Assembly: GCF_001411555.2 (NCBI RefSeq)
Contig: NC_049910.1
Coordinates: 32,955,150-33,019,149 of the forward strand
Direction of reading: 5' to 3'
Length of the DNA: 64,000 nucleotides
DNA from: Juglans regia
Lineage: Eukaryota; Streptophyta; Magnoliopsida; Fagales; Juglandaceae
Every line of letters begins with the position of its first letter. The stretch's first letter is position 1. A program made the position numbers and the translations under genes. Under the pieces are notes generated by a model. It ran no database searches. It was given only the letters and a program-made list of their open reading frames with translations, and had not been told where the DNA came from. Positions 51,026-64,000 of this stretch are shown here, piece by piece.

Positions 51026-51995
51026 ACTGCAAATTCCAGTGCAGAACAACTGTTGTCAATGATACAAGGAATGTAAGAAACTAGGCAGAACCAAGATTAA
51101 TCCATTTAAATTCTGACTAACAAATGAAATACAAATATCTGTAAACATGCCGTAGAAAAGAGTATCCAAAAAAAATAAAACAATCACAGAAAAAGAAAGT
51201 TTACCAAACAAATTATCAACTTAATATTTCTTCGTTTTTTAATCTGCAGTTGATTTCTCATATTTGCAGCAATATATTACCTCAAATTCAAAACATCGAT
51301 AATTTTCTTTTGCCTACCTTTTCTCAATGCCAAACAGGGCATCAAGCACAAATACCATCATCCAACGGGTCCAGTCCAACTGGAACGGGAGGCAAGCCAA
51401 ATCCTAACTTTAAAAATAACAAATACAAAATAATAGAGATCAACAAACACACATACACGCCCACTCAGAACATAATCAGTGTGTATGTGTATGTGCGCGC
51501 GCGCGTGCCAGAAAATGTTATCTTTGGCAGCTCAGAAAATGCAAGGGAAATTAGGATATCAAATATCAGGATTCTCATTGATAAAAAAAATCATAATACC
51601 ACTGAACTAAGCTTAATACGAAATCTGCTTCAATTTTTTTTTCCAAGAAAATCATCTAACATAAATACAAAAGGCAAAATAATGTTAACAGAAGAATAAA
51701 AAGATAAAGGGGAGAGGATTTCCTATTCTTTCCTCAATTTTCTCGAACCAACAGAGGGTCAATCAAATTGGACTCAAAATTCAAAATCAGAACTTCCCAG
51801 AAACACAACAATTATTCACACCCAAAATGAAAAGATTAGATTTTTAAACCATAAGCAAAAGTCCAGAAAAGCCCAAATTACATAAATTGAAAAACAGACT
51901 TAAGATATACACTGACCTTTTTCGATTCTCAGAGCCCCTTTGCTGATCACACAAATGTTTCACTTTATCTGTGATTATTGTTGACGTTGTACAAG
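51026..51995 (-). promoter_or_regulatory. 5' UTR intron and leader of Agenet/ENT gene
   Basis: On the minus strand a donor GAAAAAG/GTCAGT ends a leader exon at 51917, and an acceptor TTTGCAG lies just before 51026, 19 bases upstream of the ATG. That makes an 890 bp leader intron (51027-51916). It contains a CGCGCGCGCG run at about 51497-51506. Leader introns often raise expression in plants. Transcription start not determined. Confidence 0.5.
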
Positions 51996-52551
51996 CTTTT
52001 TATTGCTCATTGCTAATGGGTATTTTATTTTTATTTAATTTTTCAAAAATTAAATAATTAAAAAGAGGAAAATTAGGATAATAAACAACGAATAAGTTAT
52101 GTTTCCTAGCCGAGTTGCCAACTGCCCGAGAATAGCTTGTCGTGCTTGGCAAAAAGAAAAAAAAAAAGGCTTGTCGTGGACCGTGGTGAGCATTCAACTG
52201 TTTCGTTTTTATTGGTAAGCTTCCGTGAGTGCCATAGGCAGTCGCGCACCTTCAATTTTTACAGCGGCATAACTTTCTGTTGAGGATCTGAACAATTTTA
52301 CTTGTACATTGGTATTGTCCATATCTTAAGATTAAAAAATTTCAATCTTAAAATTTTAAATTTTAAATTTTAAGCTTATCATGTAAAACAGTTTATGTCA
52401 TCTCAACATTAGTCATGTCACAGATAAAGCTTATAACGTGACTCATAAAAAATAAATTTTTGGTCTATTCCGTCAACGGTATTACATCAATTTTACACCT
52501 AGAGTAGAACAAAGTAATTAACAATATTATTTTTATTAGAGTGATGTTTAC

Positions 52552-53785
52552 TTCTTCTTCTTTCTTTTTCTTTTTTTTTTCTTTTTTATAGAAAATAAAT
52601 TTCATTTATTCATGAAAACAAAATTACAGATATGACCTGATATATACAGGAAAAATCTTAGATTACAAGCCAACTACTCACGGTTGAAGTTCCAACAATA
52701 CACAAATTCTTTTGTGACTGATATAATCTAGACTTCTATAACTCTCTACAGACAAACCGTCTGAAAGACCACACTCTGCCTAAAGCATAGATTTCAAACT
52801 CCACCCTCCAGAAGAGATAAGACTTTCACTCTATGAAAAAAAATGTCCAATAGACTATTTTTTTTTTTTTTACCTAAACAAAAGGAAAAAACAATAAACA
52901 TAAAAATATATGTAAAAATGATGAATTACAACTGTAGATCCGAATTTTTAGCTTGAAGGAAACCAAAATACAAGAAACAAAAAGACTGTGGTGGCTCGTG
53001 AGGGACACACGCACGCTAGGAGAGTGGCGGCCAATCAAGTCTGAAGAAACTGAGGTCCCTGGTTTTAGAAACGCCGCGCATGGCAGCAGTAGAAGCTTCC
53101 TAATGCAGTGGCGCGTGGAACTCACGCGCCGCTCCATTCGATGAAAGTCTTGGTTGTCCGAATGATCCACAACCTGGGAGTCCTGCGGTGGAGCACATGG
53201 TGGTCGCTAGATTTCGGAAAACAGCAGATTAGCATTTTTTCATACTTTGAACGGAAAAACAAACAAAAACTGGAATATAAAAGGCTACACAATCTCTGGT
53301 CTAACCAAATGGGAGGAGGGAGGTAAAGAAATTCATGGACTAACTCATCTCATAAAACCGGTTTTTCAAGATAGGATTGTTCATTCCTTATAAATATATC
53401 TAAGATCTTGTCCACAAGTAATGTGAGATTATTCCTCAACACTCTCTCTCACATGCAGGCTAATATTTGTTTTTGATCCTTCTCACGGGGTAAGTAGTGT
53501 GGGCCCACATTCGTCCTGTGGCCGGCTCTGATACCATCAAAAAATTTATGGATCTAACTCATCTCATAAAACTAATTCTATAAGAGATGATTGCTCATTC
53601 ATTATAAACATGTTCAAGACCTTATCCACAAGCAATGTGCGATTATTTCTCAACAGGAGGGAGAAGCCGAAACTCCAACCCCCCCCCCCCCTTCTCTAAG
53701 TTGGGTTTTTGTTGGGCGAGTCTCTAGAGAGAAAAGGGAGAGAGTGTTTTTTCACTTCGACCAGAATGAATCCACTCTGGAATTC
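52552..53785 (-). mobile_element. Poly(A) retroposon without ORFs, LINE-like ends
   Basis: 1234 bp flanked by a perfect 15 bp TSD TAGAGTGATGTTTAC (52537-52551 and 53786-53800). The minus-strand 3' end is an A-rich tail with an AATAAA signal about 45-50 bases upstream. The 5' end (GAATTCCAGAGTGGATTC, later TTTTCTCTCTAGAGACTCGC) resembles plant L1 5' UTRs. No RT or endonuclease is present, only an 98-codon frame without recognisable domains. It is likely an internally deleted LINE or another mRNA-like retroposon, mobilised in trans. It contains the TRIM at 53324-53655. Confidence 0.7.
53324..53655 (-). mobile_element. 332 bp miniature LTR retrotransposon (TRIM/SMART-like)
   Basis: Two direct LTRs, 53324-53441 (118 bp) and 53537-53655 (119 bp), surround only 95 bp. 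Read on the minus strand, each LTR begins TGTTGAG. The 5' LTR (53655-53537) is followed at once by the primer-binding site TGGTATCAGAGC (53536-53525), complementary to initiator tRNA-Met. A purine tract GTGAGAGAGAG precedes the 3' LTR. The TSD is GGAGG (53319-53323 and 53656-53660). No coding space. It relies on enzymes from other elements. Confidence 0.88.
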
Positions 53786-53870
53786 TAGAGTGATGTTTAC
53801 GGTATGAGTCTTATTGTATATAACTTGTTTCAATATGAGGAATATTTTAAGTGACTTTGAATTTAGATAA

Positions 53871-54025
53871 ATGATATTCGTAGTCATGAAGTGCGTAAGC
53901 GCCGCATAATTTTTTGAAAAAAGTGAGTAAATACGATATTCATATAAAAATTAATTAATTTTTTAATAGTAGACCTCACTCTTTTTCAAAAAAATTATAC
54001 TGCACTTGCACTCTATATAACATTA
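53871..54025. mobile_element. MITE family B copy
   Basis: GTCATGAAGTGCGTAAGCGC at the left mirrors CTGCACTTGCACTCTATA at the right, with AAAAAAGTGAGTAAATA and ACCTCACTCTTTTTC as inner inverted words. Limits approximate. Confidence 0.6.
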
Positions 54026-54569
54026 CTCTTGAGTTTATTAGAGTGATGTTTAATGTATATTTGCGTTTGGGAAATTGGGAGTTTCAAAAGTGCATTTAAC
54101 AGCCTATAAGCTATTTCAAAGAAGAATTGTAAGCTTAGTAAATTTATAAAAAGTGTTTTAAGCACCTATAAAAGGTTGAAAGTCCACTTTTTTTTTAAAA
54201 GTTAAATTGAAACTTTTGTTTAAAAGCTCATGAAAATAACGCTATATATTTTAAAAACTACCATGCGTAACTAACTTTAAAATTGTTTCAGGTTGATGTT
54301 TATCAAACAGTAAAAAAAAATTAATAATAAGGTTTTTTAGTAAAACTCTACGATTAAAAACTATACAATAAAAAAACTCTATTTCCTATGACAATCCAAA
54401 CAGAACTGTCTATGTAATTATCTTCATACAAATTCTAAATGTATAATTACAACAACTTTTTAAAACGTGTTTCTTCAAGTCTAGTCATCCCGCTAGTTAC
54501 TTTTGAATTGATTTCAAAATATATAACAAAATCAATTAAATTGCACATAACTTAGGAAAGTAGACTGTT

Positions 54570-54649
54570 GATTACTAGTTATTTCCGGCGATTTTTTAGA
54601 TTATTCTCGGCAATTTTTGGCGCTGAAAAATACTATTTTTCTTGTAGTG
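54570..54649. mobile_element. Orphan CACTA (EnSpm-type) terminus
   Basis: The run TATTTTTCTTGTAGTG ending at 54649 is the inverse of a typical plant CACTA start (CACTACAAGAAAAA). Subterminal TTTCCGGCGATTTT and CGGCAATTTTTGGCGC fit such an end. No matching CACTA end was found to the left, so the element is truncated or very degraded. Confidence 0.5.
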
Positions 54650-54800
54650 ACTTTGAGCATTCATTTTTCATATTGGCATGAGAAAATTAACAAGGTGATC
54701 CCCACTTTGGGAAGTGCCGATCGAGTGGTACTAATCTTGGTGCTTTTTACATGGGGTATAACCTCCATGGCTTTACACGATGAAAAAATTAAGGAAAATA

Positions 54801-55060
54801 TTACTACATCCTCTAATTTATATCATTCATTTTGCTCTTTAACGTGTCATCACTTAATTATAGTGTCACACGGTTTATTAAACAGATTAAAAACATTTTA
54901 TAAATATATATTTAAAACAAAATGGTACTCAAAAATATAAAAATATGAAGATTAAAACTCTAGATTCTCTCTACCATTTTATATTTATGTTTTTAATTTT
55001 CTCTACCATTGTGGTGCCACAGAGCACAAAATGAATGATATAAATTAAGAAGAATAGTAA
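54801..55060. mobile_element. MITE family D, well-paired copy
   Basis: TTACTACATCCTCTAATTTA plus TATCATTCATTTTG at the left mirrors AAAATGAATGATATAAATTA plus AGAAGAATAGTAA at the right, about 45 bp of imperfect inverted repeat. The core shares words with 41923-42147. Confidence 0.65.
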
Positions 55061-56340
55061 CATTGTCCAATAATTAAAATGTAACTTTAATTACAAGGTA
55101 TTGCTTCATGCCAACTTAATAGGTATAAAAATAAAAAAATTATTTTCATCAGTAATTATTTAATATAAATATATAATATAAAAATAAATAGTGGTTGATA
55201 TATAGAATTTCTCGTAAAAATATTTTTTTCTTTTTAAATTTGAAGTTTTATTTAACATTTTGGTTTTTATTTTTTGGGTGTTTGACTGGTTTCATTCCCG
55301 ATTAAAAATTTAATGCTCCGTGTACCACTTGGTCATGCCCTTTATTAGTTCGGTTCCACACGCTTTCTGACTTCCACGCATTAATTCCATTGCAATTTTG
55401 TCCAATCTTTCAAAATTTATACTTTTTTCGTTGGTTTATGCCCCAACTCAAGAAAAATAACAAACTAATTATACCCGAAATGGTAAATTAAGTAGATAGT
55501 AGCATGGGCACTAATTTTCTTTATGTAAATGGTAGATAATATAGCTTTTAGCTTAAAAGTTTATAGTCGTAAAACTTAAATATTAAGCTCTGAGTTTTGC
55601 TACACAACTTCTGCCACACTCCACACTTCACATTTTTTTTTAATTTTTAAAATTTTTAATATTTTTTTTAAATTTTTTTTGAGTTTATTCTTTTTAAATT
55701 ATTTCAATTTTTTTTATTCATTATTCATATAATAATATTTGATAAAAAAAATAATAAAAATTTTAAACAAATATAGAGTGTGGAGTGTTAGAAGGTTGTG
55801 AAGATTTTTTATTAAGCTCTACTGTTAAAATACTATTTACTGTTTGGTAACCATATGTTTAAAGCACTCTCAAACATGTTGCATGCATTTCCTTCAAAGT
55901 TTCAAACATTATCCTTTCTTTTTCTACTTTTCCCCCTTTAGTGAGCCATGTTGTTTATCATATATGTTGCCAGGAAGCAAAAGTATTGTTTAAACGAAAA
56001 GCTAAAGATGGTGTAGGGTTTAAATGAGGTGTCAATTTCTTTTCATAATTGGATAGGTACGTAGTTTGGTTAGACCATTTGAACATGATCTCTATTCACA
56101 TATAATAGGGCGTGCAGTTTCCAATGGTACCAATGGAAAGCTGCCTTCTCATTCTCTCATTCACCTTCTTCTACGACCCAAGTCCCAAGTAGGATTTATT
56201 CTAAAAGACTGATCATGATCATTGGTAATTGATATATAATATAGAAAGCCAATTAACATTACAAAGTTTGTGAGTGTTGACATTACTTGAGCAATAATAT
56301 CGGGTGAATGGCACGACAAAAAATTTATTTTCCTGTTATT
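55061..56340. other. Intergenic DNA, nothing recognised
   Basis: AT-rich with T runs (about 55630-55700). No gene or definable repeat. Confidence 0.4.
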
Positions 56341-56344
56341 TTTC

Positions 56345-56530
56345 TTTTGAGAAGTGTTTGATTTATGAGAAAATTTATGAATTGACGTAGTTAGATGTAG
56401 TACGTCATGTTGTAAAATTTCTTTTGTTAAAAAGTAAATTTAACGTCTTACTTTAAGATATATCAATTTGTAAGTTTATTTTTATAAAATTTTTTATAAG
56501 TAGATTTGACATTTCTTTTCTTTTAATACA
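56345..56530. mobile_element. MITE family C, decayed copy
   Basis: It shares GACGTAGTTAGATGTAGTAC, AAGTAAATTTAACGTC and ATATATCAATTTGTAAG with the family. Terminal pairing is poor. Confidence 0.45.
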
Positions 56531-57019
56531 GAGGGTAAAATTGGTCAAAAGATCATGTCAACCTGTTGGTGACATGTGTTATTGCATCATATCAGAGATT
56601 TGAATCAATCAGCATTTTCTTCACTAGGATGTTGACGAGTAATATTGACCATCCCAATGTAAGAGCCAGATGAGTGAGAGAGGGACAGGGAAATGTCAAG
56701 TGGGATCTTATGTATTATTTACCGAGAATTAATATTGAGTGACTTGAATTCTACTCATCATCTTTATATTACACATCACATATAATTGTTAATTTTTTTT
56801 TTTTTTTTGTTACCAAATATGTGATATATGGATAATGAGTAAAAGAATCTAATTAGTTTTAAAAAAATAAAAATAAAAAATAAATATTGTGGTGTGTGGT
56901 GTGTGATGTGTAATATGTGGAGAAGATAATGAGTAGCAAAAAAATAGTTATTATAACTTATTAATGCTAAAGATTGTGTGTCCTAATTACCACCCAATAG
57001 CTATTCCATCTACTTATTG

Positions 57020-57665
57020 CTCATTGAGCTCGCTTTGAATAATCCCTCCTATAAGGGGATTTTCCCCCAAGGCCCAGGAGGTTCAGCCAAGCCCGATCTG
57101 AGACGAAAAGCCACAAATCTGGCCCACATAGAAAATCCTCTGTACATGACCTGTAGGAGGGATGGCACAGTAGGGGATGAGACTCGTCAATTTGAGATCC
57201 CTCAGGTAGTGTCCAGTCATCGAGTGCCTGCCCAAACGACAGGCGTGATCTAGAACCACACCGCATTAATAGCTCCACCATCCAGACAACACGCTACATT
57301 AATGACTCTGTGGCAGAGCCACGTCACATTAATGAGGTTGTCGCAAAGCCACACCGCATTTAAAGGTTCTGACAAAATGAACAGTACGGGAAAACCGAAC
57401 CTCATAGTAGCAGGCATGATCTACTCTTCAAACCTGTAGTATAAATAGTTAATCCCATGTACGATGAAACTCTCTCTGATCTCTAGACTTTCTTACATAT
57501 TTACTACACTCCAAGAACATTTATTAACTTTGGCATCAAATGTTCTCCGACTCCAAGGTCGCCCTCTCCAAACCACATTATATTATTCTCTGTGCATGGC
57601 TCGTTGTAGAAGACCTGAGGTTTTGGAGCTTGGTCCAAGGGTGTGTGAAACACGACGTTAACACC
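57020..57665 (+). mobile_element. Probable solo or truncated LTR
   Basis: The segment has repeated ACATTAATGA/GCATTAA words, GCCACA repeats, a TATA box (AGTATAAATAG, about 57440) and a downstream CTCTCTCTGATCTCTAGACT leader, then TTTGGCATCAAATGTTC and CTCCAAGG. This fits an LTR with a Pol II promoter, probably Ty3/gypsy. The ends and TSD were not found. ORFs across it on both strands are by-products. Confidence 0.45.
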
Positions 57666-58123
57666 TCCTTTACTAGATTAGAATGAGGCTAAAGTTTTAT
57701 ATTACCCCAAAATGCAACTCTTAACAGCTTTGTTTCAAGAGGGCTATATGTATGTATCTTCCAAGTAGAGAAACCATGAGCATGAACCGATCCTAACTGG
57801 GATTGCAAAGCTCAAGATGATATAGTGTTTAATTCATCTCAATGACAAAAGAAAATTTAAGAAATTCAGATTTCAGAACTTGATGTGCCTGTCAGAGGTC
57901 TTTGTTTTACAGCTGGTTTTATTTTTTCTCAAGGCCAATTGTTTCGGAAGCTTCGTTTCATGATCAAGGACAAAAGCGACCCCAACAACCAAGCTAGCAG
58001 TTTCTAGCTTTCTTCATTGAACTCCATTCAAAATCATTACACGCTTGGTCAATACCAAGAAGAAAAACTCTAAATAAATACAAACCAAGAAAGAGATCAG
58101 ATTTGAGTTACATGACTTCATGA
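57666..58123. other. 3' flank of small membrane protein gene
   Basis: Low-copy DNA containing the likely 3' UTR (minus strand) of the gene at 58124-58384. Nothing else seen. Confidence 0.4.
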
Positions 58124-58384
58124 TCATACAGTACCTGGATGAGAGAAAATCCATAGAATCAAAGCACAGAGAATTAAAACAAGTGGAATAAGATGAATGG
58201 CATTTTCTCCTGATGATCTAGTATGGAGAGCAGCATCTTTTTTGGTTGCATCCGAAATGGAATGGTACATTGGCAATTCATCTGCAGATTTCATCGTCAG
58301 AGGTGGGGGGGAGCCCAAATCAGCAGGCAACAGATTGAGCAAGAACTCATCGGAAGCTCGAGACGTGCTTGATGATCGATGCAT
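58124..58384 (-). CDS. Small protein with C-terminal membrane anchor, 86 aa
   Basis: A single uninterrupted frame from ATG (58384) to TGA (58124). Residues 1-60 are polar, Ser-rich and start MHRSSSTSRASDEFLLNLLP. Residues about 62-80 form one strong hydrophobic helix (NAIHLIPLVLILCALILWIF), followed by six polar residues, which is a tail-anchored layout. No signal peptide. A TATATAAA box lies at 58603-58596, about 215 bases upstream, supporting real transcription. I have the impression that short plant proteins of this shape are conserved, but I cannot name a family or function. The opposite-strand frame (58197-58508) is a shadow. Confidence 0.65.
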   Translation of the reverse strand: MHRSSSTSRASDEFLLNLLPADLGSPPPLTMKSADELPMYHSISDATKKDAALHTRSSGENAIHLIPLVLILCALILWIFSHPGTV

Positions 58385-58595
58385 TACTGAGAAGAATAAG
58401 ATGCAATGGAAGATGTGGAAGAAAAGCCAAGAGCTCCCAGATCTTTATAGGCAAGGTCAAGTTGCAAAAAACGCTGCAATGAAAGGAATAAAAAAGCCTG
58501 AAGTTTAGGCGATACAGCCTAACTTTCAGGACCAAAAATGTCTGGAAAGAGCGTTGAGTGCGTGGCCTTGGACTTTACATGCGTTGACTACTGAA

Positions 58596-58603
58596 TTTAT
58601 ATA
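58596..58603 (-). promoter_or_regulatory. TATA box for the 86 aa gene
   Basis: TATATAAA on the minus strand. A W-box core TTGACT lies just beside it on the plus strand (58584-58589). Confidence 0.5.
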
Positions 58604-58672
58604 TGTTGTGCGCTTCAATGATCATACGCGTTTGGGTGTTCATGTGATCGGAAGGTCTAATGCAATGACTTA

Positions 58673-59252
58673 TAACACTCTCATTGGATTTAACTAAAAA
58701 ATTTAATAAGCATTTAGTTATTAAAGAGTAAAATATGCTCACATTGGATTAGTTAAATTCAAAATATTTAGAATTTAATTACAGTGACTTTGAAAAGTTT
58801 TTTTAAATTTGAAAGTTACTGTACATACATCAAATACATATTTTATTAATTATTTCTCTCTCCCTTTCTTTCTATCACATATTTTTATCACAATTAATAT
58901 ATTAATTTGACTTAGTGATATATTAATTTAATAAGAACATGATTATTAATTAACATATAATAAGTAGAATAGTAAAATATGATAAAATTAAATAAATTAA
59001 TAATTAAAAAAATTAAATATTTTTTAAATTATTAGTTATTCATTACTATATAATGAATAAATGTATAATCTAATGTGGAGATTTAATGTGAATAATCAAA
59101 ACCAAATTCATCTTATATTATTTTATTATTATATAATGAAAAAATAGTTATTCCAATGTGGAGATTTATGTGAATGAAATAGTCGAAAGTTAAATTTCTC
59201 TTACATTCATTAAAACTGTCCTTTAACTTTGACTAATCCAATGAGAGTGCTC
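58673..59252. mobile_element. PIF/Harbinger-type MITE, CACTCTCATTGG family
   Basis: 580 bp with terminal inverted repeats TAACACTCTCATTGGATTT and AATCCAATGAGAGTGCTC, flanked by TTA at 58670-58672 and 59253-59255. Inner words (CACATTGGATTAGTTAAA, AATGTGGAGATTTA) recur. No ORF. Confidence 0.8.
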
Positions 59253-59257
59253 TTAGA

Positions 59258-59470
59258 GAACCGGTTGGTTTAATATATTATTTTAATATATATATATATA
59301 AATAATTCGGTCAATTTTGGTCCGGTCCAGTCTAAAAAATCCATACCCCGAAACCGGATTGAAAATCAAATTCCTCACAAATAGAGGACCGAAACCGACC
59401 AAGGGAATTTTCTTTCCGGTCCGGTTCAGTTAGTTTTCCCGATTCGGACTGAAACTTATTCAGCCCTATA
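59258..59470. mobile_element. Degenerate CCGGT-family fragment
   Basis: It contains TTTTGGTCCGGTCCAGTCTA, AAAAAATCC, GAAACCGGA and TTTCCGGTCCGGTTCAG in the order seen at the right side of copies 1-3, and ends near ACTTATTCAGCCCTA. The left half is missing. It abuts the preceding MITE. Confidence 0.55.
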
Positions 59471-60430
59471 GAAGAGAAATGAAATTTTTATAGGTTTTGT
59501 GTAAATGTTGGTCTCACTTAAAATATCTATAATAATGAATTTGTGTAATATTTAAATAATATTTATTATTTAGATTAATTTTTATTTGTATTAAAGTAAT
59601 ATAGGTTAATGAATAGATGAAATATATTAAGATGAGAAGTTTAATGTTTGGGAAGAGTTGAGGAAAAATATTTTTACTGTAATTGGAAAACTCATTCCCC
59701 ATAGATAATTTACCTGTGCACCCAAACTGGGCTAAAGTGAAAATCCATTGCAGTAGGAGTCCTTTTTCTTTCAATCTTTGTGTTTTTTGTTTCGCTTTGG
59801 GAATAGTAGTAATTCTTACAGTCGCAAGAGCTTGGCAGCTGGACAACCATGGCTCTCTCCCAGTCCAGTCCGAGATATATAATTTCTTCTAGGAAGTGGC
59901 TACCAGTCAGAGGTGGCTTCCACTCTTAGACGTGATCATAATAGCACTCTACCTGTTGAGAACCGGAAAAGAGAGGCCTAGACGGCAATAAGTCGCAGGT
60001 GCTCCCTTAAAGTCAGATTTCAGCCATAGCTTAAACTTCAACCCCACAAGGGAGTTAATAAATCCTTATGCAACTAATACTAATAGCCTAAGATGAATGT
60101 AACCTAGGACCATTGCACGGTGGTTCTTAACACTTATCTCGAAGTGCCATTGGGTGCAAATTTCAGATTGAAAAGTAAAATCAAATCACATTTTAAATCA
60201 TTTTTTGCAGGATTGAATTACTAGACAATTTCTAGTGAGACTCCCAAAGTTGGGTTCTTCCACTTGAATGCTGAATCATTGTTTTCCAGAAATTCACCAA
60301 TAAGTTAAGCCCAAAGGAGGCCTATTAGGGCCAGAAGAACCAGATCAATCTAGGGCCAATGGCAATATAAGCACATTGTGCATGTACCTTCTTTAATATT
60401 TGATCCAAAATATGTGATCTGTCTTCTTTC
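59471..60430. other. PRMT10 3' flank, nothing else recognised
   Basis: It includes the presumed PRMT10 3' UTR near 60430 and unassigned DNA. Frames at 59514-59892 on both strands lack any family signal. Confidence 0.4.

Positions 60431-64000
<3,570 letters not shown>

Noticed and set aside
53442..53536. Cassandra-type TRIM with a 5S rRNA promoter
   Set aside because: No 5S rRNA-like internal promoter in the LTRs; only size and primer site are shared with TRIMs in general.
57017..57281. Opposing ORFs of 78 and 86 codons
   Set aside because: Both lie in LTR-like DNA with repeated words; neither resembles a protein family.

Overview
The window is nuclear DNA of a flowering plant. The genes are split by GT-AG introns, the intergenic DNA is AT-rich and full of nested transposons, and the gene families (CYP734A, plant Ran, PRMT10, Agenet/ENT) are plant types. 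The many short repeats that begin near GTTTGGATAGTGAGATGAGA remind me of woody Fagales, perhaps Juglandaceae; this rests on memory and is weak.

Layout. 1-4.9 kb: the 3' end of a decayed Ty1/copia element with an antisense coiled-coil pseudo-ORF, hit by one CCGGT-rich Mutator-like element, with a second copy just beyond. 5.0-13.5 kb: a 67-71 bp tandem repeat split by a full-length but dead L1-type LINE (plus strand), then a broken fragment of an At1g29790-like methyltransferase gene. 13.6-18.3 kb: a third iterated-motif element, then an intact eight-exon Ran GTPase gene with a SINE in intron 2. 18.5-29.6 kb: no convincing gene; MITEs of several families (one nested inside another), microsatellites and a probable solo LTR. 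29.7-33.1 kb: an intact five-exon CYP734A cytochrome P450 gene (brassinosteroid inactivation). 33.6-45.9 kb: a segmental duplication. Copy A holds a minus-strand LINE of 6.4 kb (itself carrying a CCGGT element); copy B has lost 6.6 kb of it. 46.5-52.0 kb: a two-coding-exon Agenet + ENT gene (minus). 52.5-53.8 kb: a 1.2 kb poly(A) retroposon containing a complete 332 bp miniature LTR element. 54-57.7 kb: MITEs, an orphan CACTA end, an LTR. 58.1-58.4 kb: a small tail-anchored-type protein gene (minus). 58.7-59.5 kb: more MITEs. 60.4-64 kb: the 3' part of PRMT10 (minus), whose 5' exons lie beyond the window.

The host genes look unrelated and independently transcribed: Ran (nuclear transport), CYP734A (hormone catabolism), an Agenet/ENT chromatin-type protein, a small membrane protein and PRMT10. 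I found no operon-like or defence-like system. The strongest unusual signals are structural: target-site duplications (TSDs) and paralogous empty sites inside the window fix the exact ends and order of many nested insertions. Every exon, TSD and repeat call was read by eye; no alignment or database search was run.
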